A stretch of 9,632 bases of DNA from Lachnospiraceae bacterium (GTDB lineage Bacteria; Bacillota_A; Clostridia; Lachnospirales; Lachnospiraceae). The notes under the pieces were generated by a model, which did not search any database, was not told where the DNA came from, and was given only the letters and a program-made list of their open reading frames with translations. Position 1 is the stretch's first letter, and every line of letters starts with the position of its first letter. This document shows, in pieces, positions 1-6,970 of the stretch. The translations under genes and the position numbers were made by a program. The DNA lies in NCBI GenBank assembly GCA_017435025.1, contig JAFSFU010000226.1:1-9632 (forward strand), in the 5' to 3' direction.

Positions 1-2432
1 GGGATGTTCTCGAAGATGTAATCAAAGAGCATCCGGTTATGTTAAACCGTGCTCCTACACTTCATAGACTTGGTATTCAGGCGTTCGAGCCAATCCTTGT
101 TGAAGGCACGGCGATCAAGCTTCATCCGCTCGTATGTACAGCGTTCAATGCGGACTTCGACGGTGACCAGATGGCTGTACACCTTCCGCTGACAATGGAG
201 GCACAGGCAGAGTGCAGATTCCTGCTTCTGTCCCCGAACAACCTGTTAAAACCGTCTGATGGTGGTCCGGTAGCTGTTCCGTCCCAGGATATGGTTCTCG
301 GTATCTACTATCTGACACAGGAAAGACCTGGCGCTCTTGGTGAAGGCAAGTACTTCAAGAACAAGAACGAGGCAATTCTTGCTTATGAGAACGGTGCAGT
401 AACTCTGCATTCCAGAATCAAAGTAAGAGTGACAAAGACACAGGCAGACGGAACTGAAATTTCAGGCGTTGTTGAGACAACAGTTGGACGTATCCTCTTC
501 AACGAGATTATTCCGCAGGACCTTGGCTTTGTAGACCGTTCCATCCCGGGCAATGAGCTCAAGATGGAAATCGATTTCCTTGTTAAGAAGAAACAGTTAA
601 AACAGATTCTTGAGAAGGTTATCAATACCCACGGTGCAATGCAGACAGCAATCACACTGGATGATATCAAGGCGATCGGTTATAAGTTCTCCACAAGAGC
701 AGCTATGACTGTATCTGTCTCCGATATGACAGTTCCGGCTTCCAAGAAGCAGTTACTTGCTGATGCAGAGGCTACTGTAGACAAGATCGCTAAGAACTTC
801 CGCCGTGGTCTTATCACAGAGGAAGAGCGTTATAAAGAAGTTATTGATGTTTGGAAGAGAACTGACGATCAGCTGACACATGACCTGTTAACAGGCCTGG
901 ATAAGTACAACAATATCTTCATGATGGCTGACTCCGGTGCCCGTGGTTCTGATAAGCAGATCAAACAGCTTGCAGGTATGCGTGGTCTTATGGCCGATAC
1001 AACCGGTCATACGATCGAACTTCCGATCAAGTCCAACTTCCGTGAAGGTCTTGACGTACTTGAGTACTTCATCTCCGCTCACGGTGCTCGTAAGGGTCTG
1101 TCCGATACAGCTCTTCGTACAGCCGACTCCGGTTATCTGACAAGACGTCTTGTAGACGTTTCCCAGGATCTTATTATCCGTGAGACAGACTGCTGCGAAG
1201 GCAAAGAGATTCCGTTCATGGAGATCACAGGATTCTCCGATGGTAAGGAAATGATCGAGAGCCTGGAAGAGCGTTTAACTGGCAGATATATTGCTGAGAC
1301 AATCGTAGATCCGGATACCGGTGAAGTGGTTGTTAAAGCTAACCATATGTGTACTCCGAAGCGTGCAGCTGCAGTTGTTAAGGTTCTCAACAAGCTTGGA
1401 AGAGATTCTGTTAAGATCCGTACCGTATTAACATGTAAGAGCCACATCGGTGTATGTGCGAAGTGTTATGGTGCGAACATGGCAACAGGCCAGCCGGTAC
1501 AGGTTGGTGAGGCTGTTGGTATCATCGCAGCTCAGTCTATCGGTGAGCCGGGTACACAGCTTACAATGCGTACATTCCATACCGGTGGTGTTGCCGGCGG
1601 CGATATCACACAGGGTCTTCCGCGAGTTGAGGAGCTTTTCGAGGCTAGACGTCCGAAGGGTCTCGCAATCATCGCTGAGTTTGGCGGCGTTGTAACAATC
1701 AAAGATACAAAGAAGAAACGTGAAATCATCGTTACTGATCCGGAGACAGGCAACTCCAAGACTTACCTGATCCCGTACGGTTCCAGAATCAAGGCTCTGG
1801 ATGGTCAGGTTCTTGAGGCTGGTGATGTTCTTACAGAAGGTTCCATCAACCCGCATGACCTCCTGAAAGTTAAGGGTGTTCGTGCAGTACAGGATTACAT
1901 GCTCCGTGAGGTACAGCGTGTATACCGTCTCCAGGGTGTAGAAATCAACGATAAGCACATCGAGATGATCGTTCACCAGATGCTTAAGAAGATCCGCGTT
2001 GAAGAGAGCGGTGACTCTGAGGTATTACCGGGAACATCCATGGACGTTCTCGACTTCAACGAGATGAACGAGGCTCTGATCGCAGAAGGTAAGCAGCCGG
2101 CAGAAGGTAAGCAGGTAATGCTCGGTATCACAAAGGCATCCCTTGCTACAGACTCCTTCTTATCCGCAGCATCCTTCCAGGAGACAACAAAGGTTCTTAC
2201 TGAGGCGGCTATCAACGGTAAAGTTGACCACCTGATCGGTCTGAAAGAGAACGTTCTTATCGGTAAGCTGATTCCGGCTGGTACAGGTATGAAGCGCTAT
2301 CGCGGTATCAAACTTGGTACAGATGCAGCAGTGGAAGAGGCTGAAGAGATCGTAGAAGATCTGATGATGGAAGATGCTCCGCTCGACGAGGCAGATGAAA
2401 TCATTTTAAATGAAGACGATATGATGGAGTAA
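1..2432 (+). CDS. rpoC: DNA-directed RNA polymerase subunit beta' (5'-truncated)
   Basis: The largest catalytic subunit of bacterial RNA polymerase; the window begins inside the gene, with the first full codon at position 3, and 809 residues remain before the TAA at 2430-2432. The N-terminal zinc ribbon and clamp part lies outside. Seen in order: the NADFDGDQ active-site motif that holds the catalytic Mg (nt 147-170); the bridge helix, with [20 protein letters not shown] (about nt 1074-1133); the second zinc site, a TDCC segment (cysteine codons at 1191 and 1194) plus CxxxxxxCxxC (cysteines at 1434, 1455 and 1464); the trigger loop beginning [14 protein letters not shown] (about nt 1518); and a very acidic C-terminal tail ending DDMME. 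Nothing is broken in the visible part. It would normally be cotranscribed with rpoB upstream. The ATG at 39 is internal, because the conserved sequence ([11 protein letters not shown]) continues upstream of it. Confidence 0.99.
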   Translation, partial: DVLEDVIKEHPVMLNRAPTLHRLGIQAFEPILVEGTAIKLHPLVCTAFNADFDGDQMAVHLPLTMEAQAECRFLLLSPNNLLKPSDGGPVAVPSQDMVLGIYYLTQERPGALGEGKYFKNKNEAILAYENGAVTLHSRIKVRVTKTQADGTEISGVVETTVGRILFNEIIPQDLGFVDRSIPGNELKMEIDFLVKKKQLKQILEKVINTHGAMQTAITLDDIKAIGYKFSTRAAMTVSVSDMTVPASKKQLLADAEATVDKIAKNFRRGLITEEERYKEVIDVWKRTDDQLTHDLLTGLDKYNNIFMMADSGARGSDKQIKQLAGMRGLMADTTGHTIELPIKSNFREGLDVLEYFISAHGARKGLSDTALRTADSGYLTRRLVDVSQDLIIRETDCCEGKEIPFMEITGFSDGKEMIESLEERLTGRYIAETIVDPDTGEVVVKANHMCTPKRAAAVVKVLNKLGRDSVKIRTVLTCKSHIGVCAKCYGANMATGQPVQVGEAVGIIAAQSIGEPGTQLTMRTFHTGGVAGGDITQGLPRVEELFEARRPKGLAIIAEFGGVVTIKDTKKKREIIVTDPETGNSKTYLIPYGSRIKALDGQVLEAGDVLTEGSINPHDLLKVKGVRAVQDYMLREVQRVYRLQGVEINDKHIEMIVHQMLKKIRVEESGDSEVLPGTSMDVLDFNEMNEALIAEGKQPAEGKQVMLGITKASLATDSFLSAASFQETTKVLTEAAINGKVDHLIGLKENVLIGKLIPAGTGMKRYRGIKLGTDAAVEEAEEIVEDLMMEDAPLDEADEIILNEDDMME

Positions 2433-2456
2433 TCCAGAAAAATCAAGCATAAATAT

Positions 2457-2486
2457 AACAGCGAGGGAAATGCTTCCCTCGCTGTT
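2457..2486 (+). terminator. Hairpin after rpoC, probable terminator
   Basis: A perfect 13-bp stem (AACAGCGAGGGAA, 2457-2469, against 2474-2486) with a 4-nt ATGC loop begins 24 nt after the rpoC stop. The stem ends in TT but no U-run follows (GTAGTATG), so it does not look like a fully efficient intrinsic terminator. It may leak, act with Rho, or mainly protect the rpoB-rpoC mRNA 3' end. The next gene starts 86 nt further on without a clear promoter. Confidence 0.7.
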
Positions 2487-2572
2487 GTAGTATGTGAGGA
2501 GTTAGAACAAGACAACTGAAATTAGGTAGAAATAACCCCAATTAGAATAAGAATGATTTAGAAAGGGCAATT

Positions 2573-3739
2573 ATGGTTCAATTATTAGCACGCGCTTTTA
2601 TTAAGGATCATACCAATATCGAAAATTCCGATGTGCGCAGGGCGTACGGTATGCTTTGCAGTATTGTAGGAATTGGCTTGAATGTACTCTTGTTTGCTGG
2701 AAAATATCTGGCGGGAGTTCTCAGCGGTTCCATTGCCATTACAGCGGATGCATTCAACAACCTGTCCGATGCTGGCTCGTCGATCATTACATTGATCGGA
2801 TTTAAGTTTTCCGGAATGAAACCGGATAAAGATCATCCCTTTGGCCATGGCCGGATTGAATACTTGTCCGGACTCGGCGTAGCGATGCTGATCGTATTGA
2901 TGGGTTTTGAGCTTTTAAAATCATCGGTAGATAAAATTTGCAATCCACAGCCGATCGAAGTCAGTGCACTCCCGGTTGCAATCCTGGTGGTGTCCGTCTG
3001 TGTAAAGATGTATATGGCATATTACAACCGTTCGGTGGGAAGGAGGATCAACTCCGAAGCGATGTTAGCCACCGCGACCGACAGCATGAGCGATTCTGTT
3101 TCCACAACTGCAGTGTTGTTAGCTATGGTGGCAGCGCAGCTGACCGGATTCAACATCGATGGCTGGTGTGGTGGAATTGTAGCAATTCTGGTACTGTTCG
3201 CAGGATATAACGCTGCAAAGGATACCCTGGATCCGCTCCTGGGACAGCCGCCGACCAAAGAATTTGTTGACGAAATTGAAGGTATCGTGATGGCGCATCC
3301 GGAAGTGATCGGAATCCACGATCTGGTGGTGCATAACTATGGGCCCGGCAGATGTATGATTTCTCTTCATGGTGAGGTCCCGGGTAATGGAAATATGTTT
3401 GAACTGCATGATACGATCGATCTGATCGAAAAGGAACTGAAAGAAAAACTGGGCTGCGACGCAGTCATTCATATGGACCCACTGGAAGTGGACAATGAGA
3501 AAGTAGGAGAAATGCGTATGGAACTGGCTTCCAAAATCGAAGCGCAATATCCCGGAGTGACCATTCACGACTTCCGCATGGTCCAGGGACCGTCCCACAC
3601 CAACCTGATCTTCGATGCCGTGGTGCCTTTCGAGTTTGCATTGAGCAATGAAGAGGTAAAGATCGGAATCGAGAACCTGGTTGAAGAAAACTGGGAGAAT
3701 TATTTCGCGGTTGTGGTGGTGGAGCAATCGTATGTGTGA
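2573..3739 (+). CDS. Cation diffusion facilitator (CDF) family metal efflux protein, Mn-type motifs
   Basis: A 388-residue inner-membrane divalent-metal/proton antiporter of the CDF family, which exports metal from the cytoplasm. About six membrane segments span residues 25-212. The transport site is seen as N62xxxD66 in segment 2 (within ADAFNNLSD) and D170xxxD174 in segment 5 (DSMSD). The N/DxxxD plus DxxxD pattern is typical of Mn-exporting CDFs such as MntE, whereas Zn members usually carry HxxxD, so manganese (or iron) is the inferred substrate. DHPFGHGR (87-94) is the conserved loop after segment 2. A cytoplasmic dimerisation domain (about 230-305, with IHDLVVHNYGPG and VIHMDPLE) is followed by an extra 80 residues that look like a second copy (IHDFRMVQGPSH, 331-342), making the protein longer than the usual ~300. 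The GAAAGGG at 2561-2567, 5 nt before the ATG, supports this start. No convincing promoter is seen in 2487-2560; read-through from rpoC is possible. Confidence 0.94.
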   Translation: MVQLLARAFIKDHTNIENSDVRRAYGMLCSIVGIGLNVLLFAGKYLAGVLSGSIAITADAFNNLSDAGSSIITLIGFKFSGMKPDKDHPFGHGRIEYLSGLGVAMLIVLMGFELLKSSVDKICNPQPIEVSALPVAILVVSVCVKMYMAYYNRSVGRRINSEAMLATATDSMSDSVSTTAVLLAMVAAQLTGFNIDGWCGGIVAILVLFAGYNAAKDTLDPLLGQPPTKEFVDEIEGIVMAHPEVIGIHDLVVHNYGPGRCMISLHGEVPGNGNMFELHDTIDLIEKELKEKLGCDAVIHMDPLEVDNEKVGEMRMELASKIEAQYPGVTIHDFRMVQGPSHTNLIFDAVVPFEFALSNEEVKIGIENLVEENWENYFAVVVVEQSYV

Positions 3740-3740
3740 T

Positions 3741-3978
3741 TGATATTTCATTGAGTAAATAAAAAATCATCTATAGAAAATCTCTTATTCTGTAAAAACG
3801 GCCAACTACCTTCGCTTCCATGCGATTTTATATGCCGGTACGACGATTGCGATAAGTGCGTTTGCAATCTTTGTACCGGCAAAAAACTTTGGAAGCTCAG
3901 TCGTTTGGCCTATCATTTACAGGAATAAGAGATTTTCCGTTAGATGGTTTTTTTTATCCTTACTCAATCGAAATATCA
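3741..3978. repeat. 238-nt fold-back element (nested inverted repeats) between convergent genes
   Basis: Nearly the whole interval folds on itself. The pairs, from outside in, are: 3741-3749/3970-3978 (9 bp), 3750-3758/3960-3968 (9), 3759-3766/3950-3957 (8), 3768-3773/3941-3946 (6), 3776-3789/3924-3937 (14, perfect), 3790-3796/3916-3922 (7), 3800-3805/3905-3910 (6), 3814-3820/3890-3896 (7), 3833-3841/3873-3881 (9, TGCCGGTAC/GTACCGGCA) and 3845-3850/3864-3869 (6). That makes 81 bp, with only short bulges in the outer half. The left end lies 1 nt after the stop codon of the CDF gene. A T8 run (3948-3955) lies in the right arm, opposite A6. No target-site duplication is evident and no transposase is present. 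It could be a MITE-like non-autonomous element, a structured RNA, or an oversized bidirectional transcription barrier. Confidence 0.85.
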
Positions 3979-4085
3979 TAATAAAATATAAGCCGCATGT
4001 GTTTATCTATTGGATATTTGATTTAGATGTAAGTTTCTTTTACATTCAGTTGTTGGATTATAAAAATACTGCATTTACTTTATAA
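3777..4085 (+). other. Open frame without a start codon, possible gene remnant
   Basis: The frame whose codons begin at 3777 stays open for 102 codons, from just after a TAG at 3774 to the TAA at 4083-4085. Its translation has a hydrophobic, protein-like stretch (LYAGTTIAISAFAIFVPA, about nt 3825-3880) followed by a basic, aromatic, AT-driven part. There is no ATG at its head and no ribosome binding site; the first in-frame GTG start-type codon that could be used lies near the middle. It overlaps the fold-back, so openness could be a by-product of that repeat and of low GC in the right half. I do not recognise the product. It may be a decayed gene fragment or chance. Confidence 0.15.
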
Positions 4086-4091
4086 TCTAAC
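4052..4091. terminator. AT-rich hairpin downstream of the M20 amidohydrolase gene
   Basis: GTTGGATTATAAA (4052-4064) pairs with 4079-4091 over 13 positions, with one G-T wobble, around a 14-nt loop. For the minus-strand gene ending at 4126 it lies 35 nt past the stop codon, where a terminator would be expected. No strong U-run follows on either strand, so its role as an intrinsic terminator is uncertain. A smaller hairpin, ATGTAA/TTACAT (4028-4033/4040-4045), lies beside it. The rest of 3979-4125 is AT-rich and shows no gene with a start codon. Confidence 0.4.
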
Positions 4092-4125
4092 GATTAAATG
4101 AAATGATAAAACTTATATCTCCGAG

Positions 4126-5304
4126 TTAAATATCCACCTCTTCCAACCACCTCGCTGCACAGTGGGCCAGACATGCAGCTCCAATCGGGCACACATCTTC
4201 GTTGAAGCGGACTTTGGGATTATGAGCCGGATAGGAACCACGTTCATCTGTGTATCCCGCGGAGAGATATAAGTAAGTGGATGGAATTCGCTCGGCGATC
4301 AATGCAAAATCCTCGGCTGCGCTGGCGGTGATGTTTGGTTGGCCGGTGAGATTGGGGATTGAAAGCTCGTTCATGTAACTAACTATTTTCTTTGTCAATT
4401 CCGGATTACAGATCAGCGGGGGCACTTCAGATAGCATTTCGATTTCAGCATGGCCTCCATAAAGCTCTGCTGTGCGCGGGACAACTTCCTTTAACCGTCG
4501 TACCAGTTTGTCGCGTGCCTCCGGGTTATTGGTTCTGACACTTCCTTCCAGAATCGCGGTATCAGGGATGATATTTGCGGTTGTGCCGGATTCAAAATGT
4601 CCGATGGTCAGAGCGCAGGAATGCAGCGGATTGCTTTCGCGGGCGATCAGTTCCTGAAGAACCAGATGCAAATGAACACCAATGGTGATGGGATCGATGG
4701 ACACATGGGGGTAAGCGCCATGGGCACCTTTCCCATGGATGCGGATGCGAAAGGTGTCGGCTGAGAACATCATGGCATCGCGGTCGTTATACATATAGGT
4801 GCCAACGGGAATCTGCCCGGTTGTGACATGAACGGCCAGCGCAGCATTCGGAGCCGGTGCATCGAGGATTCCGTGTTCGATCATATGATGACATCCTTCC
4901 AAAGTTTCTTCTGCAGGCTGGAACATAAATTTTATCGTTCCTTTGAGTCGTTCCGCCTGCTCTTTGAGCATTTTTGCTGCAGTCAATAGCATTGCGGCAT
5001 GAAAGTCATGACCGCAGGTGTGGGCTTCGGTCCCTGTAGGGCAGGCAAAGGGTTCGCCGCTCTCTTCTTCCATCGGGAGTGCGTCCATGTCGGCCCGCAG
5101 CAAAATCGTGGGGCCGGAGGTGCCGAGTATTGCTGCCACTCCGTTTCCGCATGGAACCGGATTCAAACCGTATTCCTTTAATTTTTCTATAATATAAGCT
5201 TTTGCAACCGGCATATAGAGTCCCGCTTCCGCGTTTTTATGAAAAAAACGTCTGTGTTCGATGGTTTCATTGTTCAATTCTAATGCTCTTTTATAAAAAT
5301 CCAT
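4126..5304 (-). CDS. M20D-family metallo-amidohydrolase (N-acyl amino acid / hippurate hydrolase-like)
   Basis: A 392-residue cytoplasmic hydrolase of the M20D group, which cleaves amide bonds of N-acyl or N-aryl amino acids (hippurate, IAA-amino acids, N-acetyl-diaminopimelate in relatives) with a two-metal centre. Seen: RADMDALPM (70-78); HTCGHDFHAAM (95-105), giving metal ligands C97 and H99; the catalytic QPAEE (129-133) with E132/E133; H159 in the AVHV segment; HGKGAHGAYPH (190-200), the start of the lid/dimerisation domain; SAAEDFA (328-334); and the final metal ligand H361 in AHNPKVRF. The length is normal for the family and no key residue is missing. The start is supported by GGAGGA (5318-5313) 8 nt upstream. 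The exact substrate cannot be read from sequence; a specific name such as hippurate hydrolase would be a guess. It is convergent with the CDF gene and divergent from the cell-wall protein. No convincing promoter is seen on this strand. Confidence 0.93.
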   Translation of the reverse strand: MDFYKRALELNNETIEHRRFFHKNAEAGLYMPVAKAYIIEKLKEYGLNPVPCGNGVAAILGTSGPTILLRADMDALPMEEESGEPFACPTGTEAHTCGHDFHAAMLLTAAKMLKEQAERLKGTIKFMFQPAEETLEGCHHMIEHGILDAPAPNAALAVHVTTGQIPVGTYMYNDRDAMMFSADTFRIRIHGKGAHGAYPHVSIDPITIGVHLHLVLQELIARESNPLHSCALTIGHFESGTTANIIPDTAILEGSVRTNNPEARDKLVRRLKEVVPRTAELYGGHAEIEMLSEVPPLICNPELTKKIVSYMNELSIPNLTGQPNITASAAEDFALIAERIPSTYLYLSAGYTDERGSYPAHNPKVRFNEDVCPIGAACLAHCAARWLEEVDI

Positions 5305-5396
5305 TCGTGTTTTCCTCCGTAATAATCATATCAGAGATAGTTTGTTCGGAAATTTATATTTTTATTGATACTTTATCTGTATTTTTCTGTGTAATC

Positions 5397-5425
5397 TTGA
5401 ATTGTCCTGCCTTTTTCGGTAGAAT
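5397..5425 (+). promoter_or_regulatory. SigA-type promoter of the cell-wall protein / thioesterase / AbrB unit
   Basis: TTGAAT (5397-5402) and TAGAAT (5420-5425) are separated by exactly 17 bp, close to the TTGACA/TATAAT consensus. Transcription should begin near 5432, leaving a leader of about 27 nt that carries the GAGGAGG ribosome binding site (5443-5449). This also decides the start of the downstream gene: the in-frame ATG at 5426 would precede the transcript. Confidence 0.75.
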
Positions 5426-5458
5426 ATGAGTATCATTAGCATGAGGAGGATATCATTT

Positions 5459-6481
5459 ATGAAAAAATGGAAAAAACTTGCATTAACAATCATTCCGGCT
5501 ACAATGGTTTTTACTATGACCTCTTTTGCGGGCCAGTGGAAGCAGGACCATATTGGCTGGTGGTATCAGAAGGACGACGGATCCTGGTATCAGAGCGGAT
5601 GGCAGTGGATTGATGGAAACCAGGATGGTTTGGCAGAATGTTATTATTTCGAGGAAAGTGGATATATTACTTTAAACGGAAAAACTGCGGATGGCTATGA
5701 TGTCAATGGAGATGGCGCCTGGATTGAAAATGGTGCAGTTCAGCGAAAGGCAATGGGCACTGTCAACGGCAACGAGGAAGCGGCCGTTGCGGCGTACTTG
5801 CGTGCGCTTGAAAAGAACAATACACTGGATGCCATGGACGTAGACAGCAGCTATGAGATGGCTATGGAAGTGGAAGGAATTACCATGACGGTCGGTATGA
5901 ATCAAAATCTGCAAATGAGCGGTGTGAGAAGCGGTGACATGAAATATGTGGCATCCGGGACTATGACTATGTTCGGTGCGGAATTCCCAACAACAGTATT
6001 CTATACCGATGGATATTACTATATGGATATGCTTGGCATGAAGGTGAAGCAGCCAATGAATCTGGACGAGGCGCTTGAGAGTGCGAAGAGCAATATGAAT
6101 GGTGTAGAAGTGGACATGGCTCTGATGAGAAATATGAAGCTGACACAAAATGGTGAGAATTATGTGATCAGCTATGATACCGATAATGCATTTTTGAACC
6201 ATCTGATGGCAGAAACGATGGGTGTGGAAGAAAATGCAGACAGTGTTTCTTCTTATATTATTCATGATTATAACGGTTCGATCACATTAAGCAAGGATGG
6301 ATATATTAAGGAGCAGAAGCTGTATATGGATATGGATGTGACAAGCACGGCATCGAATGGCGAATCGACGACATCCAACAGCAAAATTGATATGGTTATG
6401 ACTTACCACAACCCGGGACAGCCGGTAACGGTTGCAATCCCGTCTACAGCAGGATATTCTGACATCACAGAATCCGTATAG
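5459..6481 (+). CDS. Secreted cell-wall-binding-repeat protein with a Met-rich C-terminal domain
   Basis: A predicted exported surface protein of 340 residues. A signal peptide is seen at 1-24 (basic MKKWKK, hydrophobic core, cleavage probably after TSFA). Residues 25-95 hold short aromatic/glycine repeats (GWWYQKDDGSWYQSGWQWID, then CYYFEESGYITLNG and WIENGAVQ) of the choline-binding/cell-wall-binding repeat type that hold proteins on teichoic acid or other wall polymers. Residues 105-320 form one domain of alternating beta-rich segments that resembles the DUF6612 / LolA-LppX-like families found in Firmicutes surface lipoproteins; this match is from memory of pattern and is tentative. The domain is rich in methionine, with five MxM pairs (134/136, 169/171, 189/191, 290/292, 312/314). 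GAGGAGG at 5443-5449 is 9 nt before the chosen ATG; the upstream in-frame ATG at 5426 adds no signal-peptide logic and lies before the predicted transcript start. The function is unknown. First gene of an apparent three-gene unit. Confidence 0.85.
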   Translation: MKKWKKLALTIIPATMVFTMTSFAGQWKQDHIGWWYQKDDGSWYQSGWQWIDGNQDGLAECYYFEESGYITLNGKTADGYDVNGDGAWIENGAVQRKAMGTVNGNEEAAVAAYLRALEKNNTLDAMDVDSSYEMAMEVEGITMTVGMNQNLQMSGVRSGDMKYVASGTMTMFGAEFPTTVFYTDGYYYMDMLGMKVKQPMNLDEALESAKSNMNGVEVDMALMRNMKLTQNGENYVISYDTDNAFLNHLMAETMGVEENADSVSSYIIHDYNGSITLSKDGYIKEQKLYMDMDVTSTASNGESTTSNSKIDMVMTYHNPGQPVTVAIPSTAGYSDITESV

Positions 6482-6507
6482 TGAGAAACGGAGGTATGAT
6501 ATCTATT

Positions 6508-6918
6508 ATGGAAGAAAAGAAGTTTAACACGCTGGATCCGGAGCAGTATCTGGCAAACAATCCGTTTATGCAGCACAATCATATGTATATCACAGAGATT
6601 GGTACAGAGACCAGCGAGATCCGCATGGAAGTTCATCCGGATGGCCTGAACATTATGGGACAGATCCATGGGGGCCTGCTGTATTCTCTTGCGGATGTGG
6701 TGACCGGTCTCACTGCACGGGCAGATGGAAGAAAGTATGTGACCCAGAGCGCTCATGTGAATTTCATTGGAAATGTATCGAAAGGAACGGTTATTGCGAA
6801 AGGAAACCTCGTGAGACGCGGCCGCTCCATTACGATCGTTCGTGGTGTGGTTACGGATGAAAACGGAAAAATGTTATTGGAAACAACCGTGGATATGTTC
6901 TGTCTCGGCGACAAATAA
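6508..6918 (+). CDS. PaaI-type hotdog-fold thioesterase
   Basis: A 136-residue single-domain hotdog protein, predicted to hydrolyse acyl- or aryl-CoA thioesters in the cytoplasm, usually as a tetramer. Seen: the active-site stretch N48IMGQIHGG56 with the HGG turn, the catalytic-type acidic residue D63 in LADVVTGL on the central helix, and the beta-strand block SAHVNFIGNVSKGT and VRRGRSITIVRG typical of the PaaI/YdiI/DUF4442-like group. The length is usual for the family. Start choice: the frame is open from a GTG at 6481 overlapping the previous stop, and an ATG at 6496 lies only 1 nt after GGAGG (6490-6494). The ATG at 6508 is 13 nt from that site, longer than usual, but gives a normal N-terminus (MEEKKFNTLDPEQ). 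It is therefore probably coupled to translation of the preceding gene. The natural substrate is unknown. Confidence 0.88.
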   Translation: MEEKKFNTLDPEQYLANNPFMQHNHMYITEIGTETSEIRMEVHPDGLNIMGQIHGGLLYSLADVVTGLTARADGRKYVTQSAHVNFIGNVSKGTVIAKGNLVRRGRSITIVRGVVTDENGKMLLETTVDMFCLGDK

Positions 6919-6970
6919 AGCGATTGTTCCCTGAGTGTCCTGGCTGATACAGCCGAAGGGGAGGATTCTT

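Noticed and set aside
3741..3978. Retron msr-msd, group II intron or CRISPR-like array
   Set aside because: No reverse transcriptase or intron protein lies nearby, and there are no regularly spaced direct repeats; the arms are a single hairpin.
3732..4002. Direct repeat ATGTGT (3732-3737 and 3997-4002) as a target-site duplication of the fold-back
   Set aside because: The copies are not adjacent to both ends of the inverted repeat (the right copy is 18 nt away), and six bases can recur by chance.
5426..5458. Upstream in-frame ATG for the cell-wall-binding protein
   Set aside because: It overlaps the end of the -10 box and precedes the predicted transcript start; the ATG at 5459 has GAGGAGG at proper distance and begins a standard signal peptide.
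6481..6507. GTG at 6481 and ATG at 6496 as thioesterase starts
   Set aside because: The GTG overlaps the previous stop and lies before the only ribosome binding site; the ATG at 6496 is 1 nt from that site. The ATG at 6508 gives the usual N-terminus, though its spacing is long.
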